DNA of 64,000 bases from Gammaproteobacteria bacterium (GTDB lineage: Bacteria > Pseudomonadota > Gammaproteobacteria > Pseudomonadales > Azotimanducaceae): positions 1 to 64,000 of the forward strand of contig JAPPAV010000069.1 in NCBI GenBank assembly GCA_026705345.1. Reading direction: 5' to 3'. Within the stretch, counting starts at the first letter, position 1, and each line of letters opens with the position of its first letter. The position numbers and the translations under genes are program-made. The notes below the pieces were generated by a model. It was not told where the DNA came from, made no database searches, and was given only the letters and a program-made list of their open reading frames with translations. This document shows positions 53,942 through 62,171 of the stretch, one piece after another.

Positions 53942-56224
53942 GTGTCACGCAGGAAGGCTAGAGGTGCTCCGGGTCGCCGACGACGTCGCCGGACGCGAAG
54001 ACGGCACGCCCGGCACTCGTGGCTGCTTACCGCTGCCAAGGGATTTGTGCTCGTCTTCACTCTCGCCGCAATTGGCATCGCTGCCTACCTTTTCGTGCTC
54101 GACCGGGAAATCACCCACCGCTTCGAAGACCGGCGCTGGTCCTTGCCCGCACGGGTATATGCCGCACCGCTGGCGATCTACGCGGGCCTTGCGATGAATC
54201 CGAACGAATTGGTCCGCGAACTGCGCCGCCTTGGCTACCGCGAGGCGGGCAACCGCAGCGAACTTGGCATGGGCCGGTACCTGGTGTTCGGCGAGAGCAT
54301 CCGGGCGACGTTTCGACCGTTCCGGTTCGCCGACGGCGAGCGCGGAGCCCTGCCCGTCGAGATCCGCTTCACGGCAGGCCGGGTCGCGAGCGTGTCAGGA
54401 ACCTACGGACCGTTGCGCTATGCCCGTTTGGAACCCCCGGTCATCGGCAGTTTCTTCGCGTCCCACGGCGAGGACCGAATGGTCATCGCGCCGCCGGAGA
54501 CGCCGCCGTTGCTGATCGAAACGCTAAAGGCCGTGGAGGACCGAAACTTCGAGTCGCATATCGGCTTCGATATCCGGGGAATGCTGCGCGCGTTCTGGAC
54601 GAACGTTCGTGCTGGCGAGATCGAGCAGGGCGGCAGTACCTTGACCCAGCAACTGGTCCGCTCCTACTACCTCGACAACCGCACGACCATCGCGCGCAAG
54701 CTCAAGGAAATCGCCTTTGCGGTGATTCTCGAGGCACGGTTCGAAAAAGCCGATCTCATGAACGCCTACGTCAACGAGATCTTCATCGGCCAAGACGGCG
54801 CGCGGGCGATCCACGGTTTCGGGCTCGGCAGCTATTTCTACTTCAACAAACCGCTCATTGAACTGAATGCGCACGAGATCGCCCTGCTCGTCGCCGTGAT
54901 CAATGGACCGTCCTACTACAACCCGTTTCGCCATCCCGAACGCGCCAAACGACGCCGCGACCTGGTTCTCGCCACGATGCGGGAATTGGCGCTGATCGAC
55001 CAAAGCGCTTTCGAGCAGGCGGTGGGGCGACCCCTTTCGCTGACCCGGACCCGCGAAGGCGGGCGCTACTACCCGGCCTTCATGGACCTAGTGCGACTCG
55101 AGCTTGCTTCGGACTACGACCGCGCAACCCTGTCGGAAGAGGGTCTCGCCATCCATACGACCCTGGATCCCCGCAAGCAACAGGCAGCGGAGTCGGCTGC
55201 CAAGGACACCTTGGCCGCCATAGAACGTGACCGCAAGATCCCGGCCGGCACGCTCCAGGCCGCGATGGTCGTTCGCGCCAGCCAGACCGGCGACGTCCAA
55301 GCCATGGTCGGGGGGCGTCAACCCGGTCGGCAAGGATTCAACCGCGCACTGAATGCGAAACGACCCATTGGTTCGTTGATCAAGCCGCTGGTCTACCTCG
55401 CCGCCCTGGAGACCGGCCGCTACAGCCTCGCGACTCCCGTCGAGGACCGGGCGTTGACCCTGCCCGAATTCGGCGACTACTCGCCCACCAACCACGACGG
55501 GGAGTTCCATGGCACCGTGCCGCTGGTGCGGGCATTGGGCGACTCGCTGAACGTCGCCTCGGTACGCGTCGGCCTAGACGTCGGCATCGCCGACATCGCT
55601 GCCCGGCTCGGCGAGGCCACGGGTCGATATCCGCCGGCGTACCCTTCGTTGTTGCTCGGCGCGTACGACGCGTCGCCTTTCGAGATTTCCGAGATCTACG
55701 CGTCGTTCGCGAGCGGGGGGTTCAGAACCCCTGCCAACGCCGTTACCGCCGTGTTGGACGCTCGCGGGAAGACCATCAAGCGCTATCCGATCGATGTCGA
55801 ACAGACCGCCGATCCCCGCGACGTGGCCGCCTTGACGCGGGGGCTGCAGATCGCGATGGAGCGCGGCACCGGACGTTGGTCGCCGCTGGCCGACTCCGGC
55901 GTCGCCGGGAAGACCGGTACGTCCGATGACTACCGGGACAGTTGGTTCGCCGGCTACGACGCCAACTCGCTGGCCATCGTGTGGATCGGCCGAGACGACA
56001 ACCAATCCCATGGCCTGTCGGGATCACGTGGCGCACTTCGGGTCTGGAACGCCCTCATGGCGCAGACGGATATCGTCCCCGCCCTGACCAATGAGACACA
56101 GACCGTCTCCATCGACTATGCCTCCGGGCTGCTCGCCATGCCCCATTGCGGGGGGACGGTCTCGATTCCCGGGCCGGTCGGCCGAGAACTGTCGTGGAAG
56201 TCCGGCTGCGAGCCGAGAGAATGA
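53942..56224 (+). CDS. mrcB: Penicillin-binding protein 1B (bifunctional transglycosylase/transpeptidase)
   Basis: A 760-residue inner-membrane protein. A very basic cytoplasmic N-terminus (Arg-rich residues 2-22) precedes one helix (about 31-51) and the UB2H domain that binds LpoB. The GT51 domain carries VEDRNFESHIGFD (catalytic Glu) and QGGSTLTQQLVRSYYL. The transpeptidase domain carries SLIK (in RPIGSLIKPLVYL), the second motif in GDSLNVASVR and KTGTSDDYRDSWFAG. Start is GTG at 53942. The UB2H-like segment and length favour PBP1B over PBP1A or PbpC. Confidence 0.94.
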   Translation: MSRRKARGAPGRRRRRRTRRRHARHSWLLTAAKGFVLVFTLAAIGIAAYLFVLDREITHRFEDRRWSLPARVYAAPLAIYAGLAMNPNELVRELRRLGYREAGNRSELGMGRYLVFGESIRATFRPFRFADGERGALPVEIRFTAGRVASVSGTYGPLRYARLEPPVIGSFFASHGEDRMVIAPPETPPLLIETLKAVEDRNFESHIGFDIRGMLRAFWTNVRAGEIEQGGSTLTQQLVRSYYLDNRTTIARKLKEIAFAVILEARFEKADLMNAYVNEIFIGQDGARAIHGFGLGSYFYFNKPLIELNAHEIALLVAVINGPSYYNPFRHPERAKRRRDLVLATMRELALIDQSAFEQAVGRPLSLTRTREGGRYYPAFMDLVRLELASDYDRATLSEEGLAIHTTLDPRKQQAAESAAKDTLAAIERDRKIPAGTLQAAMVVRASQTGDVQAMVGGRQPGRQGFNRALNAKRPIGSLIKPLVYLAALETGRYSLATPVEDRALTLPEFGDYSPTNHDGEFHGTVPLVRALGDSLNVASVRVGLDVGIADIAARLGEATGRYPPAYPSLLLGAYDASPFEISEIYASFASGGFRTPANAVTAVLDARGKTIKRYPIDVEQTADPRDVAALTRGLQIAMERGTGRWSPLADSGVAGKTGTSDDYRDSWFAGYDANSLAIVWIGRDDNQSHGLSGSRGALRVWNALMAQTDIVPALTNETQTVSIDYASGLLAMPHCGGTVSIPGPVGRELSWKSGCEPRE

Positions 56225-56268
56225 CGGCGCCGCTCTCAAATACCGTCACGTGGTGTGCTCGCGAGCCG

Positions 56269-56297
56269 TTGCCTATGGCTTCGACATTTGTTTTAGT
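56269..56297 (+). promoter_or_regulatory. Candidate promoter for the SPOR lipoprotein gene
   Basis: TTGCCT (56269-56274) and TTTAGT (56292-56297) stand 17 bp apart, each four of six consensus bases. The box ends only six bases before the ATG at 56304, so a leaderless or very short leader would result; the evidence is weak. Confidence 0.25.
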
Positions 56298-56303
56298 CTA
56301 GCG

Positions 56304-56954
56304 ATGACAGCTCGACGAATCGTCACCCTAGTACCGCTTGTCGTGATGTTGGCGGGGTGTGCGAATACCACGTCCACCGCGGATTCCCGGGCCGAGTGGC
56401 TCGTCGACGACCGCGCCAAGGGCGTCGACTGGTTCTGCGAGCCCGCCGAGGACGGCGGTTGGGATTGCGTCCGAGACCCGGCGCGCGTGGCGAATCCCCG
56501 CCCGGTACGCCTGCCGAAACCCCTCTTCACAACCCCCGCCGTGATTCCACCGGACTCGCGCCCAACGCCTGCCTTGCCGGTGGAGGCCCCGCCTCGGGAC
56601 TCACCGGAACTTCCGCTATACCAAGAGCTTTCGTTTCGACCGGACCGACCGACCGATCTAGCCGACTTGCCAGGGACCTTCTACGTGATCCAGTTGATCG
56701 CCCTGTCAACCCGGGAAGACCTCGAGCAGTACATCGCCGACAACGATCTGCCGGTGATGTCCGGCGCGGTCGTGGAGAAGGGTGGCGAAAGGTTCTACGC
56801 GCTCTTGGCCGGAATCTACGCAGACCGCGAAACCGCGGAACGCGCTGCCCGGAGCCTGCCGGAGAAACTCAGCGCACACGGGCCTTGGGTTCGTTCCATG
56901 GAGTCCTTGCAGGCGGCCATGGCGCGCGCCGAGCAACTCCTGGAGGAGTCCTGA
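56304..56954 (+). CDS. SPOR-domain lipoprotein
   Basis: A 216-residue protein starting at the ATG at 56304. The leader TLVPLVVMLAGCANT has a lipobox with Cys at about residue 18. A Pro-rich linker (about 60-120) leads to a C-terminal SPOR-like domain: FYVIQLIALSTREDLEQYI, then GERFYALLAGIYADRETAER. SPOR domains bind glycan strands stripped of stem peptides at division sites. Position directly after mrcB suits a role in envelope or septum assembly; it might assist PBP1B, but that is inference. An earlier in-frame region overlaps mrcB and is not used. Confidence 0.85.
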   Translation: MTARRIVTLVPLVVMLAGCANTTSTADSRAEWLVDDRAKGVDWFCEPAEDGGWDCVRDPARVANPRPVRLPKPLFTTPAVIPPDSRPTPALPVEAPPRDSPELPLYQELSFRPDRPTDLADLPGTFYVIQLIALSTREDLEQYIADNDLPVMSGAVVEKGGERFYALLAGIYADRETAERAARSLPEKLSAHGPWVRSMESLQAAMARAEQLLEES

Positions 56955-56967
56955 TCGTCCCAGGCGC

Positions 56968-57477
56968 CTAGTAGCGGTACTTCTCGAGAGATTTGCCTTT
57001 CATCGAGTAGCCGGCCCTTGCCAGACTGCTCGCATGACCTTCTAACCCGAGTTCCCCGGTCACCCAAACCGGGTCATACATGGACTCGAGCTCGACGGGG
57101 TCTTCGAACTCCACGTACACGATCTGGTTGGGCGGCGGGGGCGGTACGTGAATGCAGGCCCCGAAGTACGGCACCAAGAGGAAACTTGCCACCTTGTCTC
57201 CGACCACATCGAGCGGCACGACGAATCCGGGCAGCTTCACACTCTCGCCATTGAGCTCGGGCACGACGCCGTCGTTGGTTGTCACCGGGAAGTCGTCGAA
57301 CAATGCCAAAGAGGAGTGATCGACGACTGGCGGTAAGGCCTCGCCTTCCGGGAGCAGGTCGTCCCAGGTCAGTTCCCGGGGTTCATCCTCCTTCTCCTTC
57401 CCTTGTTCCGCCTCGTCACCGAGCGCCCAGGCAGGGCACGAGACGATCAGCAGCGCGGCGAATCGTTTCGCGATCAG
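56968..57477 (-). CDS. DUF3299 family exported protein, start codon disturbed
   Basis: The recognisable domain reads LPGFVVPLDVVGDKVASFLL, then LVPYFGACIHVPPPPPNQIV, the DUF3299 signature. The frame stays open upstream through LTWDDLLPEGEALPP to a good signal peptide (LIAKRFAALLIVSCPAWALG), but no ATG, GTG or TTG starts it. A CTG at 57477 is eight bases after GAGGAG and would give 169 residues; an ATG at 57482 right behind the same site is out of frame and meets TGA after two codons. So either CTG is used or one base was lost near the start. The only standard in-frame start (TTG at 57309) would delete the signal. The gene ends the ZrgA/ABC run. Confidence 0.78.
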   Translation of the reverse strand: MIAKRFAALLIVSCPAWALGDEAEQGKEKEDEPRELTWDDLLPEGEALPPVVDHSSLALFDDFPVTTNDGVVPELNGESVKLPGFVVPLDVVGDKVASFLLVPYFGACIHVPPPPPNQIVYVEFEDPVELESMYDPVWVTGELGLEGHASSLARAGYSMKGKSLEKYRY

Positions 57478-57510
57478 CTCATTTTCTCCTCTTTCCGATA
57501 CGCTCAGCCT

Positions 57511-57873
57511 TCACCCGTCGCGGGTCAAGACCTCCATCAGGTGGCCGTCGATATCGCGCCAATAGAAGCCCCGTCCGCCATGGCGAGTATTGATCTTGCC
57601 GTCGTCCCAAGAGAACGGACCCGAACCGTAGGTCACCTCCGCGGCTTCGATTCGCGCGAAGATCCCGTCGAACTCATCATCGGTGACCTTGAAGGCGTAG
57701 TGGTGACTCTTGAACTCCGCCGCGTTGTCGAAGTCCATGGTGAGCGCTGCGTTGACCTCGACCGGGGCAAAATGCCCGGCCGGGCCAAGGTATTCGAGGC
57801 CCATGATGTCGGCAAAGAACCGGGCGGCGGCCTCCTTGTCGCGGGACGGTACGATGGTGTGGTTCAGTTCCAT
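57511..57873 (-). CDS. VOC (glyoxalase/bleomycin-resistance) superfamily protein
   Basis: A 120-residue protein starting at the ATG at 57873 (MELNHTIVPSRDKEAAARFF). Two beta-alpha-beta-beta-beta modules are visible, the second ending RGFYWRDIDGHLMEVLTRDG. Candidate metal ligands are His5, His in SHHYAFKV, and Glu in HLMEVL. Members include dioxygenases, isomerases and resistance proteins; the substrate is not evident. It lies within the minus-strand metal-related run, between the permease and DUF3299 genes. Confidence 0.88.
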   Translation of the reverse strand: MELNHTIVPSRDKEAAARFFADIMGLEYLGPAGHFAPVEVNAALTMDFDNAAEFKSHHYAFKVTDDEFDGIFARIEAAEVTYGSGPFSWDDGKINTRHGGRGFYWRDIDGHLMEVLTRDG

Positions 57874-57964
57874 GACGCTTGCCTCAAACGGCGTGTCCAC
57901 ACGACGCGAACCATAGCGACCTCGGCGCTTGTTCGCCACCTTGAGCGAGTATGTTCCCAGGCAC

Positions 57965-59233
57965 CTAGGTCCGTACCGTGAGTCCGTCCGCTAGGGAAAG
58001 GCGAAAAGCACGCCAAGCCGGCACAGTCGCCAGCAGGCCCGCAGCACCCGTCACTGCGGCGACTACGATGAGGTCGAATCCGCCCGGCAAGCCAGCATGG
58101 AGGTAGAAACCGAAGTTGGCGAGAACCAAGGGTCGCGCCGCGAGCATCGCGAGATGGACGACGACAACGCCCGAGAGCGCCGCCACCGCCGCCAGCAGCA
58201 CCGCCTCCGCGAGGAGCAGGCCGAACACCAAGCGGGCACCTGCGCCCATTGAGCGCAGCACGGCCATTTCCCGGCGACGCTCCGCGAGGCTGGTCAAGAG
58301 CGTGGTCAACATGCCGACGAGCCCTGCGGCAACGACCAGGATGCTGACCACCAGAAGCGCCGCCTCCGCGGCGCCCAAGAGTTCCCAGAGCTGCTGAAGC
58401 GTGACCCCTGGCACGATCGCCATCAGCGGTTCAGCCGCGTAGTCGTTTATGAACCGCTGCAGGCCAAACAGCATCAGTCTCGACTCGAGCCCCACGATGC
58501 ACGCCGTGATCGCATCCGGTTTGAGTTCCTCCTCGACGGCCTCCGCGGCAACGACGGACTCCCGGGCACGCGGCGTCGTGGCCCAGTCGGAGTGAATGGC
58601 TTCGATACCCGCCAACGTGACATGCACCGTGCGGTCCACCGGCGTACCGGTCCTGGCAAGGATGCCGGTCACCTTGAACGGCAGTTCGTCGTGGTTCTCG
58701 AAGCTCACGTCGCCGATGCCGTGCGAGACGATGATGCTCTCGCCGACCGCGTAGCCAAGGGACTCCGCCACGTCCGCACCGAGAACCGCATCGTTGACGT
58801 TCATGAACACCCCGCCGTCGGCGAATTCGAGGGCGCGTCCCCTAGCGAACCGGTAGTGCGCGAAATAGCCGTCGTCGGTGCCCATCACCCGAAAACCCCG
58901 GTGGGAATCGCCCAGCGAGATCGGAATCGTCCATGCGACCTCCGGTCGCGAGCGGATCTCCTGGTAGCTTTCCCAACCGATGTTGTTGGTGGCGTCGCCG
59001 ATGCGGAACACCGAATACAGCAGCAGGTTGACCGGACCGCTACGCGCGCCGACGATGAGGTCGGCACCGGAGATCGTGTTCGTGAAACTCGTCCGGGCTT
59101 CGGTGCGGACCCGGTCGACGCCGATCAAGAGGGCGACGCTGACCGCCACAGACAGCACGGTGAGACCCGCGGTCAGTCGTCGGTTTAGCAGGCTCTTCGC
59201 CGCCAACGAAAAGAGAATCGCGCTAGCGCGCAT
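57965..59233 (-). CDS. FtsX-like ABC transporter permease
   Basis: A 422-residue permease of the MacB/LolC/FtsX type: one N-terminal helix (LTAGLTVLSVAVSVALLIGV), a large periplasmic domain (about 50-260), and three C-terminal helices, including LLVVSILVVAAGLVGMLTTL. This architecture serves mechanotransmission or lipoprotein release rather than classical import. It overlaps the ATPase gene by 11 bp and is therefore its partner. Association with a DUF2796 (ZrgA) gene suggests a metal-linked role. Confidence 0.9.
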   Translation of the reverse strand: MRASAILFSLAAKSLLNRRLTAGLTVLSVAVSVALLIGVDRVRTEARTSFTNTISGADLIVGARSGPVNLLLYSVFRIGDATNNIGWESYQEIRSRPEVAWTIPISLGDSHRGFRVMGTDDGYFAHYRFARGRALEFADGGVFMNVNDAVLGADVAESLGYAVGESIIVSHGIGDVSFENHDELPFKVTGILARTGTPVDRTVHVTLAGIEAIHSDWATTPRARESVVAAEAVEEELKPDAITACIVGLESRLMLFGLQRFINDYAAEPLMAIVPGVTLQQLWELLGAAEAALLVVSILVVAAGLVGMLTTLLTSLAERRREMAVLRSMGAGARLVFGLLLAEAVLLAAVAALSGVVVVHLAMLAARPLVLANFGFYLHAGLPGGFDLIVVAAVTGAAGLLATVPAWRAFRLSLADGLTVRT

Positions 59234-59951
59234 CGGCCATCCCTTCCTGCGGCGCAGCGTTGATCTCGGCCATCGAGACGGCGCGCTCGAATGACGTTGC
59301 GAGGGAGGGATCGTGGCTCACGAATACCACCGTGCTGCCGGCGAGCGCGCACTCCTCCAGAAGCAGTTCCACGAAAGCGAGCCGTGCGGTCGCATCCATC
59401 GCCGAGGTCGGCTCGTCGGCCACCACCAGCGGCGGTCGACCGATCAAGGCCCGCGCCACGGCAACGCGTTGCTGCTGGCCGATGCTGAGTTCCGTGACCC
59501 GACGCCCGCGAAGGGCGTTTCCGCCAAGGCCAAGCCGGTCGAGCAACCGGTCCGCCTCGTCCGTGAGCGACGCCGAGTTCTCTAACGCCACCGCCGCCCT
59601 TGTTCGCGAGAAGTGGCACGGCAGAACGACGTTGTCGACGAGCGACAGGTACGGCAACAGGTTGAACATCTGGAAAACGAAGCCGATCTTCTCGGCCCGA
59701 AGGCGGTCCCGCGCCGCCGCTCCCAACGCCGACACCGGCTCGCCAAGGACATCCACGGTCCCGCTTGTGGGCGTCAGGATGCCGGCGACGAGACACAAGA
59801 GCGTACTCTTGCCGCTGCCGCTCGGCCCTTCCACAAAGAGACGCTCCCCCTGAGCGACTTCCAATTCGGGGATATCGACAACGGGGGCACCTCCCCCATA
59901 GGCGAACTCGACTTGGGCAAGCCGGAACGCGGGCGGGTCGGGTGTCGCCAT
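59223..59951 (-). CDS. ABC transporter ATP-binding protein (LolD/MacB type)
   Basis: A 242-residue ATPase. Walker A is EGPSGSGKSTLLCLVAG, the Q-loop is in FVFQMFNLLPYLSLVDNV, the ABC signature is LSIGQQQRVAVARAL, Walker B is PLVVADEPTSAMD and the H-loop is VFVSHDPSL. The ATG at 59951 is used; upstream in-frame sequence overlaps the ZrgA-like gene. It follows that gene by 17 bp and overlaps the permease. Confidence 0.93.
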   Translation of the reverse strand: MATPDPPAFRLAQVEFAYGGGAPVVDIPELEVAQGERLFVEGPSGSGKSTLLCLVAGILTPTSGTVDVLGEPVSALGAAARDRLRAEKIGFVFQMFNLLPYLSLVDNVVLPCHFSRTRAAVALENSASLTDEADRLLDRLGLGGNALRGRRVTELSIGQQQRVAVARALIGRPPLVVADEPTSAMDATARLAFVELLLEECALAGSTVVFVSHDPSLATSFERAVSMAEINAAPQEGMADAR

Positions 59952-59968
59952 GGTCCCCGAAAAGCCGG

Positions 59969-60580
59969 TTAGAACCCGGTCAGCGCAGCCCGTGGCGATG
60001 CCGGTGTCAAGGTCTCGACGATGGCCGCGTCGGAACCCACCGCTTGAAGTTCGGCTTCCTCCAAGTCGCCGAAGGTCTCGAACGCCGTTGCTTCCAGCCA
60101 CTCGATTCCGGACTCGCAGCGGTACTTGAACGTGGCCTCGAGGTCGGCATGCACTTCGCTATGTTCATCGGCGTCGTGATCATCTCCGTCCTCCCCGGTC
60201 GACTCGTGGTCGGCGTGGGCGGTGTCGGAGTGCTCATCTGCCGCGTCGTGGTCGTCGCCGTGATCGTCGCCCAGATGTGGGACATTGACCTCGGGTTCGC
60301 CGTCCGACCTGCAAATAGCAGGCAGGCGAACGATGTTCTTCGGGACTTGAACGATCCGCATCACTTCCTCAAGGGCTGCGCGTTGCTCGTCGTTCGCAGG
60401 CGCGTGTTCGAAACCGACGAGGGAGTCGAGGGGACTCTGGAAGTGGACGACGACCTCTTCGCCTTCCTGGACCAACTTCAGGACGGCGTGGCCGTGCTCA
60501 TGGGTGCCGTGGGTCTCCGCGGCGCCGGCACCGAGGCCGACAACGAGCGCCAGGGCACCGGCTGCTATGCGATTAGTCAT
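59969..60580 (-). CDS. zrgA: DUF2796 (ZrgA-like) zinc-binding periplasmic protein
   Basis: A 203-residue exported protein starting at the ATG at 60580 six bases after GGAGG. The signal peptide is residues 3-22 (IAAGALALVVGLGAGAA). The mature part begins HGTHEHGHAVLKLVQEGEEV, characteristic of DUF2796, and the middle is a long His/Asp-rich metal-binding loop (HLGDDHGDDHDAADEHSD and onward to about residue 148). Homologues in Vibrio were reported to aid zinc uptake. The ABC ATPase and permease follow directly. No Zur-box-like palindrome was found upstream by eye. Confidence 0.85.
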   Translation of the reverse strand: MTNRIAAGALALVVGLGAGAAETHGTHEHGHAVLKLVQEGEEVVVHFQSPLDSLVGFEHAPANDEQRAALEEVMRIVQVPKNIVRLPAICRSDGEPEVNVPHLGDDHGDDHDAADEHSDTAHADHESTGEDGDDHDADEHSEVHADLEATFKYRCESGIEWLEATAFETFGDLEEAELQAVGSDAAIVETLTPASPRAALTGF

Positions 60581-60720
60581 GGTTTGCCTCCGCATGGTGA
60601 CTTCTTCCTGTCCGTCGGGGAGCGTCGTCATTCCAGTCGAGTTTTCTGGCCGCCAGGGCGTCCATCGCCTACCAGTCCGAGGTGCTCCTCGCTCGGCTTG
60701 CCGGCAAGAACCGGCATGGA

Positions 60721-61029
60721 TCACGCGATGATCGGAGGGGCGCGCGGTCCGTGCTCCCGGGCGACCCGCAACGGAACCCAAACAACAATCCGATGGGCGA
60801 CGCCAACGGCATCGGCAAGACGTGTCAACGGGATGGGCACGGCAGTCGAGTCGGTACTATCCAAGCGATCGGCATGGAGACACGCGGTGCAGGGCAGATC
60901 CCCTTCGTCGAATGCGTGATCCGCATCGTGCAACGTCGCGCCCACAAGCGCTCCAACCAAGACGCAAATGCGTAACCCGCTTGCCGCCGGTCCGCAGCGC
61001 TCGTGGGTGTCGCCGCGCAAACGAACCAT
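60721..61029 (-). CDS. Small Cys/His membrane protein (DUF2946-like) upstream of zrgA
   Basis: A 102-residue protein beginning with the ATG at 61029 (a TTG at 61038 is also in frame). One hydrophobic helix (ICVLVGALVGATLHDADHAF) carries the H-x-x-D-H pattern, followed by LPCTACLHADR with a CxxCxH motif, and the end RGPRAP-like PRAPPIIA. This pattern resembles DUF2946-like small proteins found near metal-related genes. It probably binds a metal at the outer face of the membrane. Ribosome site weak. The downstream 140 bp before zrgA contain no gene. Confidence 0.6.
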   Translation of the reverse strand: MVRLRGDTHERCGPAASGLRICVLVGALVGATLHDADHAFDEGDLPCTACLHADRLDSTDSTAVPIPLTRLADAVGVAHRIVVWVPLRVAREHGPRAPPIIA

Positions 61030-61060
61030 GGCTCGCAAGCAATGTCCGGGACAGATCCGC

Positions 61061-61540
61061 CTAGAGCGCTTCGAGAATCGCCTCTGCCTTGCTCACCTCG
61101 AACGCACCCGGTGCTTCCACCGCGAGCTTGGTGACGACGCCGTCGTCGACGATCATGGCGTAGCGTTCCGAGCGGGTGCCTAGGCCAAACCCGCGACCAT
61201 CCATTTCGAGCCCGATGGCTGCCGTGAACTCGCCATTGCCGTCCCCGACCAGAACCAATTCCTCGGCATTCCTGTCCGCACCCCAGGCATCCATCACGAA
61301 CGCGTCGTTGACCGCGACGCACACGATGCTGTCCACGCCCTTGGCCTTGATCTCATCAGCGTGGGCGACATAGCCTGGCAGATGTGCCTGGGAGCAGGTC
61401 GGCGTGAACGCACCGGGAACCGCGAACAGGACCACCTTCTTCCCCGCGAAGAGTTCACCGGTGGTGACCGCCGTCGGGCGACCGTCCTGCATTGTATGCA
61501 GCGTCGCCTCCGGTAGCCTGTCGCCTTCTTGAATCGCCAT
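61061..61540 (-). CDS. Peroxiredoxin (Prx5/AhpC-TSA type)
   Basis: A 159-residue peroxidase. The peroxidatic cysteine is in VPGAFTPTCSQAHLPGY and the conserved Arg in LGTRSERYAMIVDDGVV. A second cysteine (SIVCVAVNDAFVMDAWG) marks the common Prx5 sequence pattern. It reduces hydrogen and alkyl peroxides with glutathione/glutaredoxin or thioredoxin. It is the most upstream gene of the minus-strand run that leads to the ZrgA-like operon, 31 bp before the small Cys/His gene. Confidence 0.95.
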   Translation of the reverse strand: MAIQEGDRLPEATLHTMQDGRPTAVTTGELFAGKKVVLFAVPGAFTPTCSQAHLPGYVAHADEIKAKGVDSIVCVAVNDAFVMDAWGADRNAEELVLVGDGNGEFTAAIGLEMDGRGFGLGTRSERYAMIVDDGVVTKLAVEAPGAFEVSKAEAILEAL

Positions 61541-61692
61541 GCTCGCTCCTTACGTTGTGGGTCGGGAAAACGCCGAGTTTACTGCACAGACCGTGATGGT
61601 TCGATGCTCGGCAGGCGAGCCCATGATGTCATCCGCCGCCGAACTGCTGCGGCGTGCTAACGTATCTTCATTACGATCGTGAAGAGTCCCCC

Positions 61693-62148
61693 ATGGCCGG
61701 CAGCATCGAAGCCATCTACGTCTCCGCCAATCATGGCGAACCAAAGGCGTCAATCCCGCGGGCGGAGTTGCGCGCCAAAGTCGGGTTGGTCGGCGACCGG
61801 TACGCCGGACACGGCGTCGTCTCCATCATCGAGGCCGAAGCCGTGGAAGCGTTCAACGAGACCACGGGCTTGAGCGTGTCACCGGACGAGACGGGTCGCA
61901 ACGTGGTCACGCGTGGCATCCGCCTAAACGACTTGGTGGGTCGAACGTTCCGCCTCGGCGAAGCGACGTGCAAGGGCTTCGAACTGTGCGAACCGTGTCT
62001 AGTCCTCGGCAGTCGTTTGGCAAGCACTTCGGTCAGACCCCACGAGGTCGTCAAGGCGTTTACCCATAGCGCCGGAATCCGCGCCCACGTTGTCGCATCG
62101 GGTCAGATCTCGGCCGGAGACGTCGTAACGGAGCACCTGACCGCTTAG
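61693..62148 (+). CDS. MOSC domain protein
   Basis: A 151-residue protein starting at the ATG at 61693. The MOSC pattern is visible as GLVGDRYAGHGVVSIIEAEA, then NVVTRGIRLNDLVGRTFRLG and the conserved cysteine in FELCEPCLVLGSR. MOSC domains handle sulfur bound to the molybdenum cofactor or act as stand-alone reductases. The short single-domain form has no assigned substrate. It sits 24 bp before an EamA transporter. Confidence 0.88.
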   Translation: MAGSIEAIYVSANHGEPKASIPRAELRAKVGLVGDRYAGHGVVSIIEAEAVEAFNETTGLSVSPDETGRNVVTRGIRLNDLVGRTFRLGEATCKGFELCEPCLVLGSRLASTSVRPHEVVKAFTHSAGIRAHVVASGQISAGDVVTEHLTA

Positions 62149-62171
62149 GGCGTCGTCACGGGCGACGGACC

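Noticed and set aside
60581-60720. Zur operator before the ZrgA-like gene
   Set aside because: I looked for an AT-rich palindrome of the GTTATA...TATAAC type and found none; the spacer is GC-rich.
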